The notes beneath the pieces are model-generated. The model was not told the DNA's origin, made no database searches, and saw only the letters and a list, made by a program, of their open reading frames with translations. The translations under genes were made by a program, and so were the position numbers. This document shows, piece after piece, positions 7,583 through 14,158 of a stretch of DNA of 15,605 nt. The DNA is taken from NCBI GenBank assembly GCA_964346175.1, contig CAYFTG010000026.1, forward strand, positions 1 through 15,605. Reading direction: 5' to 3'. Source of the DNA: DTU032 sp964346175 (lineage in GTDB: Bacteria > Bacillota > Clostridia > Saccharofermentanales > DTU023). Each line of letters begins with the position of its first letter. The stretch's first letter is position 1.

Positions 7583-7604
7583 AAAGCATGTTCAATAATG
7601 CTTT
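7583..7604 (-). promoter_or_regulatory. Second small hairpin in the malE 3' gap
   Basis: AAAGCAT at 7583-7589 pairs with ATGCTTT at 7598-7604 around an 8-base loop. It lies nine bases from the stronger hairpin, on the malE side, with no T-run. The two together look like an mRNA-stabilising or partial-termination region. Confidence 0.45.
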
Positions 7605-7634
7605 AACATCGTTGTTTGAGCTGTCAACATCAAC

Positions 7635-9023
7635 TTAATTGGCCATCATGGCATCGAATGATGCTTTCAACTCGCCGTAAGCTTCTTCAACGTTCTCAGG
7701 CTGCACTGTGTTCCAGGAGAGAATTGCGTTCTTCCAGGTATCCCACACCGGGTTGAATTCCTGATAGAGCGGTCTGCCCGGAGACACTTCAAAGGATTCG
7801 ATTGTCGCAGCAATGACTACTTTGTCGACCTCGTCCAATCCGGACTCTTGATACTGCTCAACTGTAACGTTTTCCAAGATCTTACCTGTGGCGCGGAAGA
7901 GGTCTTCTGCGAACTCAGGATTAACGATCTCTGCGATCATGGCTTCTGCTAGAGCGACCTGGTCAGGATCTTCTTCAATACGAGGATTGATTGCGAGGCC
8001 CCAGCCTCCTTGCCAATGCTTCATCGGCTGTCCGGCCACGGTGATCTGGTCAATGTTGTAAATGCCGAGATCTTCACCGTCATTGGTTTGTGATCTCATG
8101 TCAGCGGTCTCCCATGGGCCAGCGATACGCAGTACGCCACTGTTGCCACTGGTGAATTCATCAGCGATGTAGCCCCAGCCGGCCTCAGAGTCAAAGAGAG
8201 TAGTGTTGTTGGCTGCGTTGAGTTTCCAATAATCATAGAGAACTTCGATCGCAGCCTGTTTTTCTGCTTCGAGCTCTGACCATTCTTTGGTCAAATCAGA
8301 GACGAAGGTGTCGCCTTCAGGGGCGAGCAAATCGATCTCAGCAGAGTTGGTTAGTGCAACACCGAACCAAGCGTCGAAGACTGGCAGCAAGATATGTGCC
8401 GGATCTTCAATGTCGCCTAGCTCCTGAGGTGAGGAAAGGTCAATTCCCTCAGCTTCAGCGTTGGCTTCGTTAGCGAAAACTACGAGAGTCTCAATGTTGT
8501 AGGGGAAAGCCAGATATTCGCCGTCAACGACAAATAGTCCGCCTAAACCGGCATCGAAATCATCCCAGCCGCCGGCTGCTTCTGCAATGGCGTGAGCGTC
8601 GATGGCTCCGAGCAGATCTTTACCTGCCAAGTTGGTCAGGCGGTCTGCAGGCAAGGCGAAGAGGTCTGCCACGTCGGGATTAGTTGCGTCTGTTTGGTCC
8701 AGTGTATCGATGTGATCGAATGCACCGACTTCCATCAGTTCGATTGTGCTGTCAGGGTTGTTAGCAAGTACTCTGTCTGCAGCGGCCTGGTAATATTCGA
8801 GCCAAGCAGTCTCAGCCTGTACTGTAATGCTAGCCTCAATCCCCCCAGCGGGTGGTTCCGTTTCTTCCGGTTCTTCCGGATCTGTTCCCGGATCTGTTCC
8901 TGGATCTGTTTGTCCTCCTGTTTCAACTGGATCAGTGACTATCGGTTCGTCACCGTTTCCACATGCAACAGCAAAAGAGAGAACCAGTACCAGCGAAAGT
9001 AATAGTGCTAGTGCTTTCTTCAT
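7635..9023 (-). CDS. malE: Maltodextrin-binding lipoprotein (MalE-like)
   Basis: Extracellular solute-binding protein anchored as a lipoprotein; it captures the sugar and delivers it to MalFG. The 462 residues start with MKKALALLLSLVLVLSFAVACG, a lipoprotein signal peptide with the modified Cys at position 21. The lipobox AVAC has Ala rather than Leu at -3. A Pro/Thr/Glu/Asp-rich linker (about 25-60, with DPGTDPGTDPEEPEETEPP) tethers the binding domain. Later features such as LAGKDLLGAID, AFPYNIETLVVFANE and RIAGPWETADM fit the family 1 fold (PF01547/PF13416). The frame is open to 9098, but the ATG at 9023 is chosen because a near-perfect AAGGAGGA lies about 8 bases upstream and the signal peptide starts there. 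It is the first gene of the operon, with its own promoter. The exact sugar is inferred from malQ downstream. Confidence 0.93.
   Translation of the reverse strand: MKKALALLLSLVLVLSFAVACGNGDEPIVTDPVETGGQTDPGTDPGTDPEEPEETEPPAGGIEASITVQAETAWLEYYQAAADRVLANNPDSTIELMEVGAFDHIDTLDQTDATNPDVADLFALPADRLTNLAGKDLLGAIDAHAIAEAAGGWDDFDAGLGGLFVVDGEYLAFPYNIETLVVFANEANAEAEGIDLSSPQELGDIEDPAHILLPVFDAWFGVALTNSAEIDLLAPEGDTFVSDLTKEWSELEAEKQAAIEVLYDYWKLNAANNTTLFDSEAGWGYIADEFTSGNSGVLRIAGPWETADMRSQTNDGEDLGIYNIDQITVAGQPMKHWQGGWGLAINPRIEEDPDQVALAEAMIAEIVNPEFAEDLFRATGKILENVTVEQYQESGLDEVDKVVIAATIESFEVSPGRPLYQEFNPVWDTWKNAILSWNTVQPENVEEAYGELKASFDAMMAN
8878..8913. repeat. Three tandem 12-base units in the malE linker region
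   Basis: GGATCTGTTCCC, GGATCTGTTCCT and GGATCTGTTTGT follow each other at 8878-8889, 8890-8901 and 8902-8913. They encode the DPGTDPGTDP part of the lipoprotein linker on the minus strand. In-frame slippage would change linker length without breaking the gene. Confidence 0.7.
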
Positions 9024-9097
9024 GTAATTTTCCTCCTTATTTTTAGTCTCAATAATAAAAACTATAAAATCTGCTATCAGTATTTCTATTTGAGACA

Positions 9098-9112
9098 ATC
9101 TATATTATAGAT
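9098..9112. promoter_or_regulatory. Palindrome overlapping the malE -10 box (possible operator)
   Basis: A perfect 7+1+7 palindrome, ATCTATA-T-TATAGAT, covers the -10 hexamer of the malE promoter. Its position fits a repressor operator, but it is A+T-rich, lacks the central CG of LacI/MalR-type operators, and no regulator gene is nearby. Assignment is tentative. Confidence 0.3.
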
Positions 9113-9132
9113 GAATTTCGATTCAACAACAA
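9104..9132 (-). promoter_or_regulatory. Promoter of the mal operon (sigma-A type)
   Basis: On the minus strand, TTGTTG (9127-9132) and TATAAT (9104-9109) are separated by exactly 17 bases. The expected start of transcription near 9097 leaves a leader of about 75 bases before malE. No other convincing promoter lies between 9023 and 9310. Confidence 0.65.
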
Positions 9133-9222
9133 GATAACCAGAAACGGTAATAAATGTTCCTGCGACTTGCTTGAATGAAAGATTTTTACTGCTTCTACGC
9201 TTGAAATACTAATTAGAACTAT

Positions 9223-9308
9223 TCAACTTTCGTGCCTGGCACGAAAGTTGAGTTGTTTGAACACTTGACAGCTAAGTTCATTATCGTGCCTGGCACAAAA
9301 ATGAACTT
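9223..9308. repeat. Bipartite palindromic repeat, copy B (REP/BIME-like)
   Basis: Two palindromes GTGCCTGGCAC lie at 9232-9242 and 9286-9296. The first is the centre of a perfect inverted repeat with 14-base arms and a one-base middle (9223-9251). The second is nested in GTTCA...TGAAC (9276-9306). The 16-base core TTGACAGCTAAGTTCA (9265-9280) is the exact reverse complement of the core in copy A. The element lies between the stop of the TIM-barrel gene and the mal promoter; for the minus-strand TIM-barrel transcript it provides hairpins only a few bases after the stop codon, which could act as its 3' end. Confidence 0.8.
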
Positions 9309-9310
9309 CT

Positions 9311-10090
9311 TTATTCGAACCTAGCTGCTCGGGCTTTCTTTTCTGATTCGTTGCGATAAGTAAGCATTGATTCTGCGAAAATCTCAGCTGCGGTCGGCGG
9401 CGTATACGTAATGGCGTTGGCCCCTGCCTGGATCGTCTCGAGGATAGACTTTTCCGTCGGTCCCCCCGTAGCTATGATCGGATACTCAGGTCCTACAATC
9501 TCCCGAGCCATTTTCACCAAACGCGGGGTCTCCCTCGCTCCGGAGATATTCAGGATTTTGGCTCCGGCTGCAACTTTTCCGACAATATCGTCATAGGGAG
9601 AAGCGACAGTCGCCACCACTGGAATATCGACCGTGTTGCTCATGTTCTTAATCACTGTATTAGGAGTGGGACTGTTGACAACAACGGCTGCAGCCCCCAA
9701 GAGCTCGGCTTGGAAAGCAATGCCAATCGAGCGCTTCCCGGTAGTAGTGCCACCGCCGACTCCGGCAAAGACCGGCACATTGGCCACCGAAATAGCTGCC
9801 TGCGTAATAACGAGCTCAGGAGTAAAGGGATAGACAACCATCAAGGCATTAGCATTATTGTTGCGCATAATAGAAATATCCGTCGTGAAAATAAGCGACT
9901 TGATTCTGCGCCTCATCAGCAACAAGCCCGAAGCCTTATAGATTACATCCGGCACCGTAATAATCTTCTTGCGCAAAGAAGACTCAACTGTAGGCATAAA
10001 TTTCTCTTCCTTCTGCCCCAGCTCTTCCAGATATGTTCTGTTGTCTACATTATCCGACTGGAGTAGTTCGTCACGTTCACGCTTGTCCAT
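9311..10090 (-). CDS. Putative TIM-barrel protein of unknown function
   Basis: A 259-residue cytoplasmic protein with alternating strand/helix pattern of a TIM (beta/alpha) barrel. Gly-rich loops stand out: FAGVGGGTTTGKRS (109-121) and IIATGGPTEKS (205-215); the second resembles a phosphate-binding loop. Clostridial homologues, as I recall them, are labelled only 'hydrolase' or 'beta/alpha barrel domain protein', without a proven reaction. The start is uncertain. The ATG at 10090 has GAGG six bases upstream and adds a polar 31-residue N-terminus. The ATG at 9997 (MPTVESSLRKK) has AGGAAGAG about 8 bases upstream and would match my memory of where homologues begin. The gene lies downstream of pckG on the same strand after a 253-base gap, and upstream of repeat copy B. 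It is probably not part of the mal operon, which has its own promoter. Confidence 0.88.
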   Translation of the reverse strand: MDKRERDELLQSDNVDNRTYLEELGQKEEKFMPTVESSLRKKIITVPDVIYKASGLLLMRRRIKSLIFTTDISIMRNNNANALMVVYPFTPELVITQAAISVANVPVFAGVGGGTTTGKRSIGIAFQAELLGAAAVVVNSPTPNTVIKNMSNTVDIPVVATVASPYDDIVGKVAAGAKILNISGARETPRLVKMAREIVGPEYPIIATGGPTEKSILETIQAGANAITYTPPTAAEIFAESMLTYRNESEKKARAARFE

Positions 10091-10343
10091 AGTCGCCTCA
10101 CTTTTATCTAGTGTCGTACCCGGAAGCAGCCGCGGAAGCGGACGCCCCCGGATACAAATTATTGATATTTTACTTAATCAAAGAACTCCGCGGACATATA
10201 CACGTGGACATATACTGGCCGCACCACTTGCACCGTGGTGCTGCGAGCGATGAGGACTGGGAGCACCTGCAGTCACATACCGGCTTGCAGCCTGCCCTGC
10301 GTCCACACACCGCTCGCACCCGCTACGTCCCCCGCACCGGTTC
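10091..10343. other. Non-coding gap between the TIM-barrel gene and pckG
   Basis: No convincing gene is seen in these 253 bases. They contain a G+C-rich stretch next to the TIM-barrel start (about 10119-10152), an A+T-rich stretch (10153-10186), a tandem GGACATATAC repeat, and a hairpin GCACCAC/GTGGTGC (10221-10227 with 10235-10241) without a T-run. No canonical terminator for pckG was found. The A+T-rich stretch may hold the TIM-barrel promoter, but no clean -35/-10 pair is visible. Confidence 0.6.
10192..10215. repeat. Tandem 10-base direct repeat with CACGTG junction
   Basis: GGACATATAC occurs at 10192-10201 and again at 10206-10215, separated by ACGT, giving a 14-base period. It lies upstream of the TIM-barrel gene on its strand, so it is placed like a regulator-binding site. 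No known consensus is recognised. Confidence 0.45.
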
Positions 10344-12134
10344 TTAGTCCGCCAGCCTCTCCTGCAGATTTTCCAATTCCTGCAAGAGCTCGCGCGGCAG
10401 CCTCTCGCCGTAGCTCGTAAGATGTTCTTTAATCTGCTCGCTTTCCTGTTTCCACGCCTCCGGATCAACCTTCAAAACTTCTTCCAAATCAGCCTGATCT
10501 ATCTCCAGCCCCTCCAGATTGAGATCCTCAACCCGCGGCATATAACCGATGGCGGTCTCCTTCGCCTCCGCACTACCTTCGCAGCGCCCCACTACCCAAG
10601 CCAAGACGCGACTGTTTTCGCCAAAGCCCGGCCAGAGGAACTTACCATCTTCATCGCGACGGAACCAATTGACAGAGAAAATCTTAGGCAGTTTTTCCGG
10701 ATCGGCCTTAGCGCCCAGATCCAGCCAGTGCTGTAGATAATCGCCAACGTGATAGCCGATAAAGGGCAGCATCGCAAAAGGATCACGCCTCACCTGCCCG
10801 ATCTTGTCGGAGATGATAGCTGCAGTAATTTCCGAACCCATAGTGGCTCCCAGGAAAACACCATGCTGCCAGTCAAAGCTTTGATGTACCAGAGGTACGG
10901 TGCGCGCTCTGCGGCCGCCCACCAAAATAGCGTCGATCGGCACGCCCTGAGGTGCCTCCCAATCATCGGCTATGGTGGGAGCTTGCACGGCGGGAGTGGT
11001 GAAACGAGCATTTGGATGCGCAGCCTTGTGACCCGAATCCGGAGTCCAGTCATTGCCCTGCCAGTCAATCAGATGATCGGGGGCATCGTAGCCGATACCT
11101 TCCCAATAAACATCGCCGTCATCAGTCAAGGCGACATTAGTGAAGATAGTGTTTTTCTCCACGCTGGCCATGGCCGTCGGGTTAGACTTCCAGCTAGTCC
11201 CCGGCGCAACCCCAAAGAAGCCCGCTTCCGGATTGACCGCATACAGCCTGCCGTCCTCGCCAAAGCGCATCCAAGAGATGTCGTCGCCGACCGTCTCCAC
11301 TTTCCAGCCGGGGATCGTCGGCACCAGCATGGCAAGATTGGTCTTGCCACTGGCTGAGGGGAAAGCTCCGCAAATGTGGTAAACCTTGCCCTCCGGCGAG
11401 GTCAATTTGAGAATGAGCATGTGCTCGGCGAGCCAGCCTTCATCGCGCGCAATCACGGAGGCGATGCGCAGCGCTAAGCATTTTTTGCCCAATAAGGCAT
11501 TGCCGCCGTAACCGGAACCGTAAGACCAGATCTCACGTGTCTCCGGGAAATGACTGATATATTTGTCTTCCATCGGTGCGCAGGGCCAAGCCACGTCCTC
11601 CTCGCCCTCTTCGAGCGGAGCGCCCACCGAATGTAGACAGGGCACGAACTCCACATCGCCGTCTAAGCGTTCCAGCACTTCCTTACCCATGCGCGTCATA
11701 ATCCGCATGTTTGTGACCACGTACGGGCTGTCCGTAATTTGCACGGCCAATTTAGAAAAAGGCGAATCCAGCGGCCCCATGCAGAAGGGAATGACGTACA
11801 TCACGCGCCCCTTCATGGACCCACGGAAAAGATCGAGCATTTTCGGCTTCAGCTCTCGCGGATCAACCCAGTTATTGGTCGGGCCGGCATCTTCTTCTTT
11901 CTCCGAAGAAATGAAGGTGCGGTCCTCCACGCGTGCCACATCGCTAGGGTCACTGCGAAAAAGGTATGACTTGGGACGCTTTTCCTGGTTAAGTTTCACG
12001 GCCGCTCCGCGCTCAACCTCCATCTCAAGTAGCCTCTCATTTTCTTCTTCACTGCCATCGCAGATATGAACTGAGTCCGGCGTGAGTAGTTCTTTCATCT
12101 CCTTGATAAAGCTATAAAAGCGATCGTTTTGCAT
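10344..12134 (-). CDS. pckG: Phosphoenolpyruvate carboxykinase (GTP)
   Basis: Interconverts oxaloacetate + GTP and phosphoenolpyruvate + CO2 + GDP in the cytoplasm, either for gluconeogenesis or, in anaerobes, for CO2-fixing PEP carboxylation. The 596 residues are the normal length of the GTP family and unlike the shorter ATP family. Visible motifs include SYGSGYGGNALLGKK (204-218, with the metal-ligand Lys), AEHMLILK (H238), P-loop GAFPSASGKTNLAML (256-270), VGDDISWMR (282-290), GGRRARTVPLV and FGENSRVLAW. The PROSITE-type signature FPSACGKTN reads FPSASGKTN here: Ser262 replaces the usual reactive Cys. AGGGGAA lies just before the ATG at 12134, supporting the start. It is divergent from the ABC exporter gene across 194 bases. 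A short hairpin with four T (12177-12191, read on the minus strand) lies in the 5' region, but it is weak. Confidence 0.96.
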   Translation of the reverse strand: MQNDRFYSFIKEMKELLTPDSVHICDGSEEENERLLEMEVERGAAVKLNQEKRPKSYLFRSDPSDVARVEDRTFISSEKEEDAGPTNNWVDPRELKPKMLDLFRGSMKGRVMYVIPFCMGPLDSPFSKLAVQITDSPYVVTNMRIMTRMGKEVLERLDGDVEFVPCLHSVGAPLEEGEEDVAWPCAPMEDKYISHFPETREIWSYGSGYGGNALLGKKCLALRIASVIARDEGWLAEHMLILKLTSPEGKVYHICGAFPSASGKTNLAMLVPTIPGWKVETVGDDISWMRFGEDGRLYAVNPEAGFFGVAPGTSWKSNPTAMASVEKNTIFTNVALTDDGDVYWEGIGYDAPDHLIDWQGNDWTPDSGHKAAHPNARFTTPAVQAPTIADDWEAPQGVPIDAILVGGRRARTVPLVHQSFDWQHGVFLGATMGSEITAAIISDKIGQVRRDPFAMLPFIGYHVGDYLQHWLDLGAKADPEKLPKIFSVNWFRRDEDGKFLWPGFGENSRVLAWVVGRCEGSAEAKETAIGYMPRVEDLNLEGLEIDQADLEEVLKVDPEAWKQESEQIKEHLTSYGERLPRELLQELENLQERLAD

Positions 12135-12316
12135 GTTTCCCCTTTTCCTTTTTTTCTGCCTTGTTCATCACTAAAAAGCAGACTTCCTGCTACTTTTAAA
12201 TAATTCTACCATCATTTTAAACGAAGATTTATGACAAAGCAGACCTCCGCCTCAGCAAATACTGAGAATCGCCGTTATTCGGTCACTTCTGACCTAGCAC
12301 AGTACGTAATTTTGGC

Positions 12317-12322
12317 TATAAT
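12317..12322 (+). promoter_or_regulatory. -10 box of a probable leaderless promoter
   Basis: TATAAT lies six bases before the ATG of the ABC exporter gene, so transcription should start at or next to the ATG. The -35 region (around 12294-12299) does not match TTGACA. No Shine-Dalgarno is present, and a TGA in frame at 12290-12292 excludes an upstream start. Confidence 0.5.
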
Positions 12323-12328
12323 AAGCTC

Positions 12329-14119
12329 ATGGAAAAAAAAGAAACTAAGCAGAAAAATTTTATCTCATATTTGCCGCGCTTCATCAATTATTACAAATCA
12401 TATAAAGGACTTTTCGCAGCGGACATGTTCTTTGCTATGGTAATAGGTGCGACCGGTTTGGCCTTCCCTTGGATCATGCGTACCCTAATCAACGAAGTCT
12501 TCACGCTCGGTGATGGTGAGCGCATCATGTCGCTTCTAATCCCCGCAGGCATCATCATGTTTGCTCTTTACGTGGTCGAAGCCTTAGCCACGAAATTTGT
12601 TACCTCTTGGGGCCACATCCTGGGAGCTCGAATCGAACGGGATATGCGGCAGGATCTCTTCACGCATATGGAGAAATTGTCCTTCTCCTTCTTTGACGAA
12701 ACCAGTACGGGACAGATGGTCTCGCGTATCATCACGGACCTGCAGGATATCACGGAACTGGCTCACCACGGCCCCGAGAACCTGCTGATCTCCCTAATCA
12801 AGATCGTCGGTGCCTTCGTGATCCTGATGAACACCCACGTTGGGCTGACCCTAGTCCTCCTGACCTTCACTATTCTCATGGGAGCGTTCACCTTTTTCTA
12901 TAGGAAAAAAATGTTCCGCTCCTTCATGGACAACCGCGTCAAAATCGCCAACGTCAACGCCATCGTCAACGACAGTCTCTCCGGCATCCGCACGGTCCAG
13001 TCCTATTCGCAGGAAGAAGTGGAGCTGAATAAATTCCACGAGGGCAATCAGGAATTTTACCAGTCCAAAAAGAACATGTACACGGTCATGGGCACCTACC
13101 ACTCGACCAATGGCTTCCTTCAGGGGCTGCTCTACGTAGTCACGATCGTCGCCGGTGGTTTTTATGTCATCAGGGGCACGATAAATCCGGGCGACCTCTA
13201 CCTCTTCGTGCTCTACATCAATATGTTCCTGCAACCGGTGCGCACGCTGATTCAGTTCAACGAGCAGCTACAACAAGGCATGACCGGTTTTATCCGCATG
13301 TGCCAAATTCTGGATACCGAGCCCGAGATCAAAGATCTGCCCGGCGCTATTGATGTCGGCCTCCTCCGCGGTAACATCAAGTTTGAAAACGTCACCTTCA
13401 CCTATAAGGATGCCGATGAAAGTGTTCTGAAAGATTTTTCATTGGATATAAAAGCCAAACACTCAGTTGCCCTCGTCGGCCCTTCCGGCGTCGGCAAATC
13501 GACTATCTGTTCCCTGATTCCGCGCTTCTACGAAGTGGACGAAGGTGCCATCACGATCGACGGCGTCGATATCCGCGATATGACCTTGCGCTCCTTGCGC
13601 GACAACATCGCCATGGTGCAGCAAGATGTCTATCTCTTCAACAGCACCGTGCGCGACAACATCGCCTACGGTCAGTACGACGCCACCGACGAGCAGATTG
13701 TCGCAGCGGCCAAGCAGGCCAACATTCATGATTTTATCATGAGCCTTTCAAAAGGCTACGATACGGTAGTCGGCGAACGCGGCGTACGCTTTTCCGGTGG
13801 TGAAAAACAACGCATTTCAATCGCCAGAGCTTTCCTGCGCAATCCACCGATCTTGATTCTCGACGAGGCCACTTCCTCGCTCGACAACGTCAGCGAACGC
13901 GCCGTCCAAGAGTCTCTCGACCGCCTATCGCAAGATCGTACCACAATCGTAATCGCGCACCGCCTCTCCACCGTGCGCAATGCCGACGAGATTCTGGTCT
14001 TAGCCGATGATGGCATTAGTGAGCGCGGCACACACGCAGAACTGATTGCGAAAAACGGAGAATACGCCGGAATGTATCAAGTACAGTTCGATGATTTGAA
14101 AATAAAAGAAGCTGTCTAA
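12329..14119 (+). CDS. ABC exporter half-transporter (MsbA/BmrA-like, membrane plus ATPase domain)
   Basis: A 596-residue type IV ABC half-transporter that would work as a homodimer (or with an unlinked partner) to export lipids, drugs or peptides. The membrane domain covers about 1-325 with six hydrophobic segments and the coupling region FSFFDETSTGQMVSRIITD. The ATPase domain follows: Walker A GPSGVGKST (384-392), Q-loop Q431, signature FSGGEKQ (488-494), Walker B ILILDE with catalytic E513, D-loop SSLD and H-loop H544. There is no peptidase C39 domain and no second half-transporter next to it, so substrate cannot be assigned. The ATG at 12329 is the first possible start after an in-frame stop; it lacks a Shine-Dalgarno and is preceded by TATAAT at six bases, suggesting a leaderless mRNA. 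The stop codon lies in the loop of the following terminator. Confidence 0.94.
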   Translation: MEKKETKQKNFISYLPRFINYYKSYKGLFAADMFFAMVIGATGLAFPWIMRTLINEVFTLGDGERIMSLLIPAGIIMFALYVVEALATKFVTSWGHILGARIERDMRQDLFTHMEKLSFSFFDETSTGQMVSRIITDLQDITELAHHGPENLLISLIKIVGAFVILMNTHVGLTLVLLTFTILMGAFTFFYRKKMFRSFMDNRVKIANVNAIVNDSLSGIRTVQSYSQEEVELNKFHEGNQEFYQSKKNMYTVMGTYHSTNGFLQGLLYVVTIVAGGFYVIRGTINPGDLYLFVLYINMFLQPVRTLIQFNEQLQQGMTGFIRMCQILDTEPEIKDLPGAIDVGLLRGNIKFENVTFTYKDADESVLKDFSLDIKAKHSVALVGPSGVGKSTICSLIPRFYEVDEGAITIDGVDIRDMTLRSLRDNIAMVQQDVYLFNSTVRDNIAYGQYDATDEQIVAAAKQANIHDFIMSLSKGYDTVVGERGVRFSGGEKQRISIARAFLRNPPILILDEATSSLDNVSERAVQESLDRLSQDRTTIVIAHRLSTVRNADEILVLADDGISERGTHAELIAKNGEYAGMYQVQFDDLKIKEAV

Positions 14120-14137
14120 AAGGGCAGCTTCTTTTTT
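14104..14137 (+). terminator. Intrinsic terminator overlapping the exporter stop codon
   Basis: AAAAGAAGCTG (14104-14114) pairs with CAGCTTCTTTT (14125-14135). The stem can extend inwards through G-T pairs to an AAAA loop, and a T-run follows. The exporter TAA (14117-14119) is at the loop. It separates the exporter from guaA, whose start is only about 20 bases further on. Confidence 0.85.
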
Positions 14138-14158
14138 GTCATAAAAAGAGGAGTTAAT

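Noticed and set aside
9024..9098. N-terminal extension of malE by 25 residues
   Set aside because: It would bury the lipoprotein signal peptide and skip the excellent AAGGAGGA site; it also covers the leader of the promoter.
10178..10468. Open frame on the minus strand across the pckG/TIM-barrel gap
   Set aside because: It overlaps the pckG 3' end in another frame, has an Arg/Cys/Ala-rich composition typical of shadow frames and no ribosome binding site.
12177..12191. Attenuator hairpin in the pckG leader
   Set aside because: The stem is only five base pairs with four T; too weak to claim, though it is placed in the 5' region.
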